Assembly: GCA_948567375.1 (NCBI GenBank)
Contig: OX419757.1
Span: 23,932,001 to 23,996,000, forward strand
From: Lunularia cruciata
Taxonomy: Eukaryota; Streptophyta; Marchantiopsida; Lunulariales; Lunulariaceae
Length of the DNA: 64,000 nt
Reading direction: 5' to 3'
Part shown: positions 20,751-33,650 of the stretch, one piece after another
Position numbering within the stretch: the first letter of the stretch is position 1
Layout of the letters: each line of letters starts with the position of its first letter
Program-made: the position numbers and the translations under genes
Notes under the pieces: generated by a model
What the model was told of the DNA's origin: nothing
The model's database searches: none
Seen by the model: only the letters and a program-made list of their open reading frames with translations

Positions 20751-21560
20751 ATGGAGGAGTCCAAGATGGTGAAAGACATTGTTGATATAGCTTTGAAGCA
20801 ACAACAATTAGCTGAAATGTATAGGAAATCTAATGACTTCCACAAAGAGCTTAGAAGCTTCTTTGCACCTATGTCCTAGTGCATGAGTACTCTCATGACT
20901 GACATGGAAGTTGTAAAGTTAGAGATCAGCACAATAAAAGAGTCATTGAACTTGGTCAACCAAGAGATTCAAGACCTAAAGAAGAGTACTATCTTGTTGT
21001 TAACATCAACCAAGGGGGTGGTTGATGCTATTGAGAAGGTTGCTTCTTTGGGAGCACAAGGCTGCAGCATTGCTACACAAAGCGGAGGGCTCCAATAGAT
21101 TGTGGATACATTAGAAGTGAAGATGAGCTCTTATGCTAAAGCTACTAAGGTGGCTAGAATCTCTTACTTGCAAGAGCATGAGGTTGAGAAGGAGAACCAA
21201 CTGGTGAGAATGAAGAACTTGACAATTTTAGAATTGCCAAAGATTGAGAAGGAAGATACCAAGGCCATAGTGTGAGTTTATTGCTGATTCTTTGAGAATC
21301 TATCATCCTCAAATTGTGCAAGCATACAGATTGGGACAGAAAGGTGCACAACCAAGAAGCATTTTGGTGAGGTTTGGCTCAAAAACTCAAAGGAATTTAG
21401 TGATGGCAAACAAGGCTTTATTGAAGGGCGACACATCTGGTTAGACCTGGATCTCACATCTCTCCAATGGAAAGCAAAGAAGGGCAAATTAGCAAAAGTG
21501 AAGGAGGCTCAACAAGCAGGTTTTGTTGCATTCTTGAGAGATAATAGAGTTATGATTACT
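20751..21560 (+). pseudogene. L1-like LINE ORF1 protein (broken)
   Basis: Begins ATG at 20751 (MEESKMVKDIVDIAL). A helical N-terminal part (VKLEISTIKESLNLVNQEIQ) suits a coiled coil. Then RMKNLTILELPK, an Arg/Leu-rich stretch around 21300 (in another frame), and AKVKEAQQAGFVAFLRDNR at about 21490-21550 resemble, in order, the RNA-binding and C-terminal domains of L1 ORF1 proteins. Stops are at 20877 and 21096 and there are frameshifts near 21275 and 21440. This protein would bind LINE RNA. The endonuclease part follows almost directly. Confidence 0.65.
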
Positions 21561-21604
21561 CAAAAGAAATTTCATCTATTGCATAGCAATTCCAGACCCT
21601 TAGA

Positions 21605-21989
21605 GTGTTGTTTTGGAATGTTCATGGTCTCACACATACCAAGAACTCCAGCGCTAAGCCTTTGTGAGATGATGCTGATCTGATCAATCTTGTCAAGACA
21701 TGGGAACATGAAGGAAACACCATTCAAGACATTGAAGGTTTCACTCTTGTCGGTTCAACCTGGAACAAGCAAAGGCCACATAGAGGAAGGATTTTTGGAG
21801 GTATTGCTACTAACATCAGATTTGGCTTTGAAAAGTCAGTCTCTTTGATAGGCCAAGATTTAAGTGGATAATACCAATGGTTGAGGATCAGAGGAGTTGC
21901 TACACCTTGCTTCCTTGTTGTTTGTTACTTTGCTCCATTGACATCACCAATCTATTTAAGTGGAGCTCTCAACACCATGCAGCCTTTCC
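21605..21989 (+). pseudogene. LINE AP-type endonuclease, N-terminal part (broken)
   Basis: VLFWNVHGLTHT is the start of an APE-like LINE endonuclease (family WNVRGL, Asn in the active site). Then ADLINLVKTWEHE (catalytic Glu region), RGRIFGGIATNIR and CFLVVCYFAPL follow in order. Two stops. The domain is cut off at about 21989, where minus-strand RT sequence begins. Confidence 0.7.
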
Positions 21990-22082
21990 ACTCAACCTAA
22001 ACTCCAAAATTTGACCATACAACTTGGCAAAGATACTACCAACTAGTATAGTATGGTAATTGATGACAACATCTCTTTGGCT
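21990..22082 (-). pseudogene. LINE reverse transcriptase fragment, minus strand
   Basis: Matches 46140-46217 almost base for base. In reverse it encodes part of the LINE RT N-terminal region (NYHTI, AKLYGQILE in the 46111-46302 copy). It is cut at 22082 by B2 and continues at 44976. Confidence 0.65.
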
Positions 22083-22771
22083 TGTAACATCCATTTTTGC
22101 ATGTATGTGGTATTGTGATATTTAGCTTGGTATTACAAGTACTTGAGAAATATTATTTACATAGAGATAAAGGATGGTTCTACATAAGGCAAGATTAGCT
22201 AAATTTAGTCATAGCTAAGATAGAGTGGACCTTACTTTAGAGTAAGTGGAAAAGATGAGCACCACTATTTTGGATTCTAGTGTGTTGACTTGGTATTATT
22301 CCTAGGTGTTTGGCTTTAAGGGAAGAGTTGAGAACTCTTGGGCCCGCAAGCCTTTTTTTTGGATTCTTCTATAGTCCAAGGATAGCCCATGTGAACAAAT
22401 CCTTGACTTAGTGGTCAGGTCAAGATAAGATCACATGCTAGTGGAATATGCCCATGTGAATGGATATTCCTTTCTACTTTTTGACTTTACTTGACTTTTA
22501 GTCTAGTAACTTGAGTTACTACGGTAATAAGTAACTTTGGTAAGTAACTATTTCACAAGTATATAAACAAGGGGTGAGGAGATACTCATCATCCTTTCAG
22601 TTGCAACCATATCTCTCTCATTGAGTTCTATAGTGAGCAATGTCTTGAGTCTTGGAGTGTTAACCTTGGAGGAGTATGATGGAGTTGGAGTTCCTTGCCT
22701 TCTAAGTCCATGGTGCGCTACTATAAAATCCATCAGAGGTTCATCTTGAGTGAGAGACAGGCCAGCTCACA
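22083..22771 (+). repeat. 5' LTR of B2
   Basis: TGTAACATCC to AGCTCACA; TATA box at 22560-22567. It keeps the GTAACTT duplication that the B1 3' LTR lost. A degenerate primer site (ttgttccattgccgagac) is at 22776-22793. Confidence 0.92.
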
Positions 22772-22930
22772 TTTTTTGTTCCATTGCCGAGACCTCTCTA
22801 GAAGAAAAGATAATGTTCTGCCTTCAATTCTACATTAGGCAAAAGGAGGCTATGAGAGCTCACTTAGAGAGAACATTAGGAGAGGAGAGGGCTCAACTTA
22901 TGTTATAGAACCAAGATCCATTTGTATACC

Positions 22931-25900
22931 TATGGTGCCTTCATTTTTTTTCTCAATTTTGAAGAAGAAGTGTATAGAGAAGTCAAATTGTGCATGTATG
23001 GCCAAAGAAGGCAAAGAAAAGTGTCCTTGGGATGTAACTTGAGGTAATGTGACCTCGGGTCATAAGGCGAGGTACTCAAAATTGCCTTGTCAGCATACAA
23101 CCCAATGTAAGGAGTCTTCATCTCAAGGGTGCTCAACCTGAGGTGAGGACAGTGTAACAACTTTCCTTTGGGGCGAGACATTCAAGAAGGTACTGTTCAA
23201 AAATGGCGGTCATATGTGTGAAGGACACTTGATAGTGACAGGAGCATGCAAGAGGTATGATTTCTTGGTAGAAGCTCAAATTGAAGAAAGATGGAGAAGG
23301 CGTGACTCTATAAAAATTGGGCTAAAGACAAAACGATGACAAGCAATTTCCCATTGCCATTAAGAAGTCGGCCTGTAGGAGATCATGGGAAGGGAAGTTT
23401 AGTCAAAGATGCGCTAGTGTGTTGAGAGGAAAGTCAAGAGAGCTAATCCAAGAATCAATAGGAAGAATAGTCCCCAACCAGAGTGGAAGAGAGAAAGATG
23501 GGAGGTAGGAAGAAGAACTCTAAATTTGCAATGAGAAATCATGCAACTCGGAGTTAGATGTGATAGCAAGAATTGAAGTCTTGAGTAGGCTTTGGATCAC
23601 CTTCTTGGCATGGAACTAGAATGTTAGTTTTCCTGGTTTCATGACTGAGATCATCAAGAGTAAGTATCTTGATGGCCCTAAGGAAGAAGGGAAGAGAGGA
23701 AATCCGGCTTGATGGACAGAGGCGGATTGGAGGTTAGTACTCAAGGGAGAAGTAGGCGCAGAGCATGGTGCCACATTCTTGAGGAAGGAAGAAGTAACCA
23801 AAGAAGTCCAAGAAGTGAGAGATGCCTTCTCTTCAAAGCGCATGAAGAATGGCTACAAAGTGGAGAGCTATAAGGATCCTATCAAGATAGGGATCATGAG
23901 TGCTCTAATGGCAATCTTGAAGCCGGAGAGAACAACTTATGTGATGAAGCACCAAGTGGTGTTCTTCCATAAGATGTTTGCAAGAGAGCCAATTAACTGG
24001 GCAAAGTGTCTTCATCAGAGGACAAGATAGATGGTGTGGAATTTGCAGGACAAGTTGCCTCCATATTACATTGTGCCATTTGTAGCCCATTTCTATCTGG
24101 AGCTGAACTTTTTCAATGCGGCAAAGCAAAATAAGATGGTGCCTCATTGCCGTCCTGACTTTAGAAGAGATGTTGATGCGGAAGAGCAACAATACATTCT
24201 TCAGATCAAGAGCAATGATGAGTACTACACGTTGACAGGGCAGAGTACGCAGTTGGAAGCAAGCAGTCCAAAGTTGAAGAAGAAGAGTCAACAAGAAGAA
24301 GAAGAAGTAGAGAAAGCGTGACCTTGAAAAGCTAGAAAGGTAAATCCAAGGAAAGAATTGGTGGTAATCGCATCGTCAGAAGAAGAGTTGGAAGGAGAAG
24401 TCAAGTACAAGTCCGAAGACTTGAAGAGGGAGGAAGAAACCAAGTTCACGCTGCAGAGTGGAGACACGAGTAGTGATAGCAATGATGGAGTGGAGATGAA
24501 ATTAGTACCCAAAGAGGAGGAAGTCAAGATGGAGACAGAGGAGAAAGGTAACTCAAAACTGGAAGACAAAGTTCAATGACAGGAGGAGAAAATAGTTACA
24601 ATTCAAAGGGGAGTTTGTTCTAGACATAAGGCAAAGTATGGAGCGGGCCCAAGTAAGGTAATAGAAGAGGAGGATGGAAGTTTGGGGAGCAAAGAATCCA
24701 TTCCTATAAGGTGATTGCGGCTTAGAAGGAGAGTGTTGAGTGAGAAAGAGATGAAGAAGGAGATAAGTCCGCAAGTCAAAATGAACATGAGTGAAGGAGT
24801 AGAGTATTTGTGGGAGGTTGTGTGCCTGTTGTTGGTGAAGTTAGGGCACAAGAAGAAGGAGATGCAGTCAAAGTGTCCGGAGGTGAAGATTGTGTTGCAG
24901 GTGTTAGCTCGATTAGAAGAGGAGAAATCGTAATTAAAGAAGTATATAATCCAAGGTGAGGAGGAAAAGGAAGCACTATGAGTAGATGCAGTAGTACATA
25001 ATCAAGTGATCAAGAACTTGAAGAGAGAAGCAAAGAGTAGAGAAGAATGCATAGAGCAGAGTGACATAGCAAGGGAACGGCAACTAGTTGAGTACAAAAT
25101 CTTGAAGTAGTAGTTTGCTAATTTGAGATTAGAAATTATCCATGCTATAGCAAGAGTAGCAAAGAAAGAGCAAGAGCTTGATAGAGTGATGGAGAGAGTA
25201 GAAGAGAAGAAGCAGCTTTGGCAAAGAGAGTTGATAGCAAGATACAAAGAGGACGAAAGACTAAGAGAGTTACTTTGCAATCTAGAGGGGAAGATTGTGC
25301 AAGGAGGAGAAGGAGAAGGAGACTATGAAAGCCGAGTTCAAAGCAAAATTGGCAATGTATAAAGAAGATTGGCTTGCAGATCAAGAATGGGACAGAAAAA
25401 TGCCACTAGAGTCATTGAAAGAGATTGTGATGAAGATGAATGAGATGTTGAGTACAAAAGCCAGCATGCAAATTGAAGAAACAAGACTGCACGAGTTGAA
25501 GTTGTTGGTGCAGGAGATGAGGCAGAGAAATGCAAAGGAGAAAGATTTGAATGATTTACTCATCAATCTTAGAGCTTGTGTCGATAGAAAGTAGAAGACT
25601 TGGAAGTAGAAGACAATATCACAATTAGATTAGACTTAGTGAAATTAGAGATAGATAAACTTCAGAAGGATGTAAGAGCAAAACCCAAAGTAGATAACAT
25701 AGGAGTGCAGATCTCTTTGGAGTTACCATCGGAGATATTAGAGAAGAGTGGGTCAGGAGATAAGGAGTTAGATGGATTACCCACAAGTTTAATTCCAGAT
25801 CATAAAGAAGTAGTAGAATTGGTAAGGGAGAAGTTGTGAAACCCCAAGGATAGAGTAGTAGTGAGTGAAGTTACTTTGGGGTCGGGATTGAAAGCCAAGG

Positions 25901-26722
25901 AAGAAGTAGACATTGGATTGGATTAGTAATAGATTTGAGATTTGAAGAGGCAGATATGAAGAAGTGCATTGTCATTTTGGATCTGCAGGTTAGAAGAGTT
26001 GTTATAGAACGGTATAGTTGCTAGTAACTATCATTTGCTTCACTATTTAAGAGTGATATTCATAGGAAAATGTTGTTTAGTGCTCATAATTTCTGAGAAT
26101 AGATAAAGCAAAGTGCTATGAAGTAGTGCTCATTGTTTGAGCTTGATTTCGAGTATCAACATTGTGATTGTGTTTGTGAGTGCAAGGAGAATTCAAAGTG
26201 CAAGTCAGTGTGCTTGTTGGATGTTGGATTCCATAGCCTTGAGCTTCATTCTGTGTGTTTGATCTTGAGTGAAGTGCAATCAAAGCAATGCCTTGATAGA
26301 TCTGAGAGGAATTGTAGTGTTGGTAGTATTTTACATTTGTGAGTGCAATGCAAAGTTGATGTGAAGCAATTTCAATTGAGGAAGTTGTGCCTTCAATGGA
26401 AGGGTGAAACACAATTCTGAGGCAAAGTTATTTTGTAGTGAAGTGCCGTTTTAGGGAGATCCTAAATCATCACAATCAAGATTGTTTGGAAAATTTCGAT
26501 GGACTTTTGATTAAGTGTGACCAATTGTCATGACGAGATTGTGAGTTAGTGTTTTTTACTCTCTTCTAGGTGTGGGTTCTACCTGAGAGATTAAAGACGC
26601 AACCAAAAAGAATTGAAGATTGTTACTTTGCTTCGTATTTGACCAATTCTAACCAGTGTCTCTGCGGGAACAAACTTTACTTATCTGATAACCGCAAAAG
26701 TGATATTTGCCGGGTTGTCACA
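22931..26722 (+). mobile_element. C-c: long family C element in the B2 leader
   Basis: Starts TATGGTGCC, ends GGGTTGTCACA. Perfect duplication atacc at 22926-22930 and 26723-26727; B1 has a single atacc at this site (4936-4945 region). 3792 bp. Intact ends, broken gene. Confidence 0.9.
23336..25926 (+). pseudogene. Family C protein gene in C-c (broken)
   Basis: ATG at 23336 follows the conserved ctctataaaaat sequence. The best pieces are 23779-24321 (YVMKHQVVFFHKMFAREPIN, then MVWNLQDKLPPYYIVPF), 24358-24579 (acidic), 24715-24933 (VEYLWEVVCLLLVKLGHKKKEMQ) and 25123-25839 (coiled coil and C-terminus). A TAG separates the first two pieces (24028). Several frameshifts. The end matches VDIGSE-type termini of other copies, here ending at TAG 25924. 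Confidence 0.78.
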
Positions 26723-27282
26723 ATACCATGTAGTTCATTATAATGTCTTTGAAGTGATTTTGTACATCTTGTACACATGAGAGGATTTGGAGAGATTGTG
26801 TGAGGTGGATTGTAGATTAAGGTGATTTTGGGCAAAATCTCAAGTTTGAGATCTAAACTTTAAATTTCTACACATGATAGCTTGGGTTGTCTTCCAGTAA
26901 GCACATTTGGAATTATTGTGAGACCTATTATGCGCATTGGGCTAGAATTTTTGAAAGTTGATAGGGTAAACTGCTCCCGCAATTGCATGCTCTCAGGAAT
27001 ATTGTATAGAGTCTACCATTTCTTTAATTTTCAATGGATTGTTTTAAAATTTTCCAAAAAACTTTAGTATAATATATCCTACCTGCTTACATACAAATTA
27101 GAAAGAGATCATTCTTAAGTACGGAGTAATGAGTTTTTGAAGTGAAGGGGGTGGTTTTCATACCAAATCTGAAATATGTTTGTTGAATAGAAAGATGTCT
27201 AGGCCAAATGGCTTCATGAAAGGATCTGAAATTTCTCAGGAAGGGACTTACTAGAGTTGTAATCAAGTGTGCAAAATTTCAG

Positions 27283-27903
27283 ATGACTTGGACGTACTGG
27301 TTGGGAGATTTGAGTGACATTGTGAGGAGGGGTCAATTTTGCAGAGTGCAGATCTCATGCATGAGGAGTTTGAGAGCAACAAAAAGCATGTTTGAGTGTT
27401 TAGTGTGCAACAAAAAGCATCTTCGAAATATGAAGGGTCATCAAGAGTGGAAATTGAGACTATGCAAGGTTCCCAAAGGGTTTGAGGTGATTTTAGGGGT
27501 GGATTTGAGGAAAACAGAGATTACAATAGAATTTGAAGAGAGTGTTGAGAGGATCCAAAAACCTATGCCACTTGGAGGAAAGAGTGAGTCTAAGTGCTTT
27601 CTACGTGGAGAGAAGGGACATAAGGCAAGTTCATGTCCATTGAACTTTGAGAGCAAGAGATTGAGGGAAAGGAGAGGCTTACTTGACTTAAGTTTGCATG
27701 TTGGATCTTCTTCACTAAGTTTGGGAGGGAGAAGATGTAAGACCAAGGAGTTGTGTGAGGTTTGTGGAGTCAAAGGACTTCCAAAAGGACATGATTGTAG
27801 TGGAGTAGAAGCAATTTTGGAGACTTTGGTGAAGGATCTTGGAGAGAGTCTCAGTATAGCAACAGAAATACTACCACCTTCATCAGCTAGTTCTCAAAAT
27901 TAG
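27283..27903 (+). CDS. Extra ORF upstream of gag in B2, zinc-finger protein
   Basis: A 206-codon ORF, longer than in B1. It adds an N-terminal region with FECLVCNKKHLRNMKGH, which has the Cys-Cys spacing and His placement of a C2H2-like finger, though not a perfect one. The middle matches B1: VPKGFEVILGVDL, then CFLRGEKGHKASSC, in which the second Cys of the knuckle is Arg (B1 keeps it). The downstream CEVCGVKGLPKGHDC cluster is intact. It ends with PPSSASSQN. Conserved coding between two copies whose other genes are broken differently suggests a real element protein. Both copies lie between primer site and gag. Confidence 0.62.
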   Translation: MTWTYWLGDLSDIVRRGQFCRVQISCMRSLRATKSMFECLVCNKKHLRNMKGHQEWKLRLCKVPKGFEVILGVDLRKTEITIEFEESVERIQKPMPLGGKSESKCFLRGEKGHKASSCPLNFESKRLRERRGLLDLSLHVGSSSLSLGGRRCKTKELCEVCGVKGLPKGHDCSGVEAILETLVKDLGESLSIATEILPPSSASSQN

Positions 27904-28057
27904 TGATGGAGATAATATATCAACTTATGGATAAACTATCCATGAGAGTTTGATTAATATGCACCCCTAGGATTTGATGTTGCTATAGAAATCTTGGAAC
28001 AACCTTAACCTTTTTTTTTCTCTAGAGTGGATTATCCTCGGATGGTGTTAGTCATGT

Positions 28058-31000
28058 TGTGACAACCCGGAAAATATCACTATTGCGGTAATCGGGTAAG
28101 TAAACTTTGTTCCTGCAGAGATACTAGTCAAAATTGGTCAAATACAAAGTCAAAAGTCACAATATAGTTCTTCTTGAGTTCTTCTTTAGTCTCTCAGGTA
28201 GAAACCACACCCTGAAGAGAGTAACAAGCATTGATTCTCAGTCTTGTCACGAAGTAACACTTCTTAATCACAACTCCATCAAATATTTCCAAACAATCTT
28301 GATTGTGATGATTTAGGCTCTCTCAAAAATGGCACTTCACTGCAAAACAACTTTGCCTCAGAATTGTGTCCCACCCCGCCACTAAAGGCACAACTTCCTC
28401 AATCAAAATTGCTTCACATCAACTTTGCACTACACTCACAAATGCAGAATACTACCAACACTACAATTCCTCCCAAATCTGTCAAGGCATTGCTTTGATT
28501 GCACTTCACTCAAGATCAAACACACAAAATGAAGATCAAGGCTGCAAAATCCAACATCCAACAAGCACACTGACTTGCACTTTGAAATTCTCCCAACACT
28601 CACAAACACAAACACAAAGTTGATACTCGGAATCAAGCTCAAGCGACGAGCACTTCTTCACAGCACTTCGCTTTATCTATTCTCAGAATTATGAGCAATG
28701 AACAACATAAGACTATGAATGCCACTCTAAAATAGTGAAGCAATTGACAGTTATCTTCCTATTGTACCTCTTCCTAACAACTCTACAAACCTACAGATCT
28801 GAAATGACAATGCACCTCTTCATATCTGCCTCTTCAAATCTCAAAATTGGTTACTAATCCGATCTGATGTCTACTTCTTCTTCGGGCTTTCAAACCCAAT
28901 CCCAATGTAACTTTACTTCCTACTACTCTTTCCTCGGGTTTCATAACTCCTACATCTTCTACCAAATCTAATAGTTCTCTTTCTTGATCTGAAATTTCAC
29001 TGGTGGGTAATCTATCTAACTCCTTATCTCCCAACCCACTCTTCTCTAATGTCTCCAATGGTAACTCCGAGGACATCTACACTCCTACTTCATCTACTTC
29101 AGGTTTTGCTCTAACATCTTTTTGAAGTTTATCTATCTCCAATTGTTCTAAGTCTAATCTGATTGTGATATTGTCTTCTACCTACAATATCTTCCTATCT
29201 ACAAGAGTTTTGAGACTGATCAACAATGCGTTCAAATTGGTATCCTTTGCATGTCTCCTCCTTGTCTCCTACACCAACAACTTCAACTCATGCAGCCTCA
29301 TCTCCTTGATATGCACACTGGCCTCTGTACTCAACATGGCATTCATCCTAATTACAATTTCCTTCAAGGGCTCCAGTCTCATCTTCCTCTCGCTCTCTCG
29401 ATCTGCAAGCCAATCCTCTCAGTACATTGCCAATTCTGCTCCAAACTTGGCCTTCACATTTTCCTTCTCCTTCTCCTTCTGTACAATCTTCTCCTCTTGA
29501 TTACGAAGTAACTCTTGCAATCTCTCTTCTTCCCTATTTCTCACTGTCAACTCTTGTTGCCACAATTGCTTCTTCTCTTCTACACTCTCTATCACCCTAT
29601 TGAGTTTTTGTTCCTTCTCTACTACTCTTGCCATAGCATGGATAATTTCTCGTCTCAAATTAGCAAACTGTTGCTTCAAGATCTCATATTTAGCAATTTG
29701 TCTTTCATTTGCTATGTCACTCTGCTTCACAAGTTCCTCTCAATACCTTGCTTCTCTCCTCAAGTTTTCTACCACTTGACTCTGCATCCACTTGCAATAC
29801 TTCCCTTTCCTCCTCACCTTGGATTATACTCTTCTTCAACTCCGAGTTCTCTTCTTCTAGTCGTGCTAATACCTACAATACAATCTCCACCTGTAGACAC
29901 TTGGACTGCATCTACTGCTTCTTGTGTTCCAATTTCACCAACAGAGGACACACAATTTTGCGCAAGTACTTCACTCCGTCACTTGCAAATACTTCAACTA
30001 GCGGAGTGATCTCCTTCTTTACCTTTTCTTCTCTTGATACTCACCTTCTTCTCTATAGTCATCATATCGGAATGGACGCTTCACTCCCCAAACTGGCATT
30101 CTCCTCTTCCCTTACCTTGCTCGGATGCACTTCACACTTCGCCTTTTGCATGGACCAAACTCCTCTTTGAACGGTAATCTTCTTCTCCTCTTGCTCTGGA
30201 ACTTCATCTTCTAACTTCACGTTACTCTCTTCCTTGAGCTCCATCCAAACTGCTACTATGGGAACTGACATCATCTCCTTGCCTTCATCGCTATCACTAC
30301 TTGTATCTCCACTCTGTAGTGTGAGCTCAGGTTCTTCCTTGTGTTCCAAGTCTTTGGACTTGCACTTGGCTTTGCCCTCCGAGTCTTCTTCCAACAACGT
30401 GATTACCACCATACCTTTCCTTGGGTTTACTCTTCAGGTCTTTTGAGGTCTTGTTTTCTTGACGTCTTTGCCTTCTCCTTGTCAACTCCGCTTCTTTGAC
30501 TTCATAGTACCTATGTCCACTTGCACACTCTTCCCCATCTGTGTGTAGTACTCATCATTGCTTTGGATCTGAAGAATGTATTGTTGCTCCTCTGCATCGA
30601 CCTCCTTTCTTAAGTCGGGATGGAAACGTGACACCATTCTGTTGCGCTTTGCCGCATTAAGCAAATTCAGCCCGGTGTAGAAATGTGCTGCAAATGGCAC
30701 AATGTAATATGGAGGCAACTTATCCTGCAAGTTCCACACCATCTATCCCATTTGCCCATGGAAGCACCTTGCCTAGTTGATTGGCTCTCTTGCAAACATC
30801 TTATGGAAGAACACCGCTTGGTGCTTCATCACATAAGTAGTTCTCTCTGGCTTAAGGATGCCATGAGAGCACTCACAATCCCTCTCTTGACCAAATCCTT
30901 GTAACTCTCTACTTTGTACCCATTCTTTGTACACTTCAAAGAGAATGCATCCCTTACTTCTTGGGTTTCTTTGGCTACCTCTCCCTTCGCTAAGAACATG

Positions 31001-31823
31001 GCACCCTGCTCCGTGCCTGCCTCTCTTCTGAGTACTAATCTCCAATCCAACTCTATCCAGCAAGCCGGATTTCCTCTCTTTCCCTCTTCCTTGGGGTCAT
31101 CAAGACATTTACTCTTGATTATCTCAGTCATGAATCTTGGAAAACTCACGTTCCAATTCCACGCCAAGAATGTGATCCGAAGTTGGCTGAAGACTTTGAT
31201 TCTGGTGATCATATCTAACCTCTGAATTGCATGATTTCTCACTGCAAATTTGGAGTTCTTTTTTCCTCCTCCCATCTTTCTTTCTTCCTCATTGTCTCTC
31301 GGATTAGCTCTCTTGAATTCTCCTCTACACAACAGTGTGTCTCCAACTCTACTTCCCTTCCCACAATCTCCTACAAGACGACTCCTCAATGGCAAAGAAA
31401 AAATTGCTTGACATTGCTTCATTGTTAGCCCAATTTTTATAGAGTTGCGCCTTCTTTGTCTCTCTCCAATTTGACTTTCTACCAAGAAATCACACCTCTT
31501 GCATGCGCCTGTCACTGTCAAGTGTACTTCACACATATGACCACCGGTTTTTGAATGGTCACTTCTTGAATTTCTTGCCCCAAAGAAAAGTTGTTACATT
31601 GTCCTTGCCTCGGGTTGAGCACCCCTTGATACAAAGACTTCTTACTTTGAGTTGTATGTTGACAGAGCAAGTCCGAGTACTTTGCCTTATGACCCGAAGC
31701 CACGTTACCTTGGATTTCATCCCAAAGACTCTTTTCTTCACCTTCATTCGCCATACATGCGCAATCCTACTTCTCTATACACTTCTTCTTCTCTATTTCA
31801 AATAAAAAAATGTGGGTACCACA
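28058..31823 (-). mobile_element. C-d: long family C element, minus strand, just upstream of B2 gag
   Basis: TGTGACAACCCGG at left, GGGTACCACA at right, perfect duplication catgt (28053-28057 and 31824-31828). 3766 bp. B1 has a single uninterrupted site here (6268-6275 region). Confidence 0.9.
28834..31414 (-). pseudogene. Family C protein gene in C-d (broken)
   Basis: The best piece is 30829-31536, which runs from upstream of the usual start through the N-terminal domain (GGGKKNSKFAVRNHAI, FLAWNWNVSFP, KCLDDPKEEGKRGNPACW). Then 30482-30742 (MVWNLQDKLPPYYIVPF), 30062-30412 (acidic, with GDTSSDSDEG), 29419-29730 (coiled coil) and 28834-29076 (C-terminus). Frame changes separate all of these. 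Confidence 0.78.
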
Positions 31824-31902
31824 CATGTATATACTCTATTAATTATAGAGTGAGAGAAAAGAAAAAAAAATTGAGAGAAAAGAAAGATAGTGAGGGGTTA
31901 AG

Positions 31903-33650
31903 ATGGGGAAACTTCCAATTTTCTTTGGCAAGGATGGAGAAGATGTGGAGGCCTTTGTGAGAGACTTCAAGAGAGCTTTCATGGGAAACAATGAGAGGAG
32001 GAAGAATGAGTAGGCCTCATTATTACCAAATTTCTTTGAGGATGAATCACTTACATGGTATGAGTCAGAATATCAAAAGAGAAAGAGGAGAGATAGGCAA
32101 GAAGAGTCTTGGGAGAGTATGACTTCAGCACTCATTGAGAACTTTCTTCCTGATGAGAGTTATGAGAGATTGATGAGTGAGGTTACCCTTCTCAAGCAAG
32201 GGGATGGAGAGAAAGTGAGGGTCTATGTGGAAAGAGTGGAAAAGTTAGAGTCCAGATTTTGCATAGTGTTGAGGAAGGGTGGAGATGATGTGGAGACTGC
32301 TATGATTGGCAAAGGGTTCATGCTCACCAAGAATTTTTTGGGAGAGTTGAGACCAAAAATTAAAAGCAAGGTCAGATATGAGAAACCTTCTTCCAAGGTT
32401 GAAGCTATCAAGATTGCAATTTGTATGGAGGAGAGTTTGGAAGGGGATGAGAGTGATTTGGTGGTGAAGGAGGTTGTGCATCCTCCTCAAGGCTACAAGT
32501 ATGGTGGAACTTCTGATAGTTTGGTGGCAAGGGTTGCACCACAAGTAGTAGTTGCTCTAGTTCTTGCACCTCCACCAAAGGATCCACAAACCATCACAGA
32601 ACAACTTGTACAACTATGGGAGAAGAGAGAGGTGGATCAAAATGTAGGGAGAGGGCCTATGAGTTATGGAAACTATCCATATAGAGGAGGCCAACCAGCC
32701 AACAATTTCAGTGATAGAAATTGTTTTGGTTGTGGAGAAAGAGGCCATATCCAAAGGAATTGCCCAAATTCCACTTACCATGGAGGAAGGGGTTATGAGA
32801 GAGCCAATAGGGGGGAAGAGAGAGGTAGTGAAAACCAAGTGGCTCCTAATCCAACAAAGGTAAGCACATCTATGGATGGTAGCATCCATAGATTTGGTTG
32901 AGAGCAAGTATGAGAAGGGAAAGTGCTCAAACTCCAAGGGTCTTAATTTGGAGCTTTTGGCACAAGAGAAGAAGAGAGCTCATTTTGCAAAGGATGTTCA
33001 CTCTTCTCAAGGATTTACTCCAAGCAAGGATACTCATATATCTACTAGGAGCACTTGCACCTCAACACCATCAACAACAAAGACTCCAAGGAAGAAGTAG
33101 GGGATGGAGACTTCTTGCAAAGCAATAGTGGAACTACAATGTGTTGGAGGATGTTGGTAGCCACAAGGCTAACATCATAGCGGGCCAATTGATTGCTTTG
33201 AACCCTACCTTAAGAAAGGAGCTTAGAGGTGGTTTGAGTTCTACAAGGAGCAAGAGGAAGAAGAAAGCAAAAGCTCCAGTATCAATGGGGGTGGTGGATG
33301 CCAAGCCAGCACCATGGGAAGCTTGTGAATATGCCTCCAAGATTGATGTGAGAGTGAGTGGTCACAACATCAAGGATGCATTGGTTGATGGTGGATCAGC
33401 AATAAATGCCATGTCAGAAAGGTTGATGAAGAAGTTGGGTATTATACCCTCAAGACCTTCAACATTTATGGTGAGCATGGCAAACAAGCAACAAGTTTGA
33501 CCAGTAGGGATGATGGATAAGGAGGTAGTTCTAGTTTTGGAAGTTCAAAATCTCATGACTTTCCAAGTCTTGAAGGATTCAAGCTATAACTTACTTCTTG
33601 GGAGGCCATGGTTGAGAGCAACACGCACAACTGATTGATGGCACAAAGGG
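31903..33650 (+). pseudogene. B2 gag and protease (broken)
   Basis: ATG at 31903-31905 (MGKLPIFFGKDGEDVEAF). A TAG near 32011 replaces a Trp codon. The open stretch 32119-32901 follows in the same frame and contains the intact knuckle CFGCGERGHIQRNC (32722-32763). Frameshifts near 32870 and 33100. The protease motif LVDGGSAIN has its Asp at 33387-33389. TGA at 33498-33500 and at 33636-33638 are both shared with B1. LLGRPWL near 33596 is the C-terminal protease motif. Confidence 0.85.

Noticed and set aside
25299-25330. GGAGGAGAAGGAGAAGGAGA as microsatellite
   Set aside because: Part of the Glu/Lys-rich coiled-coil coding sequence present in all C copies.
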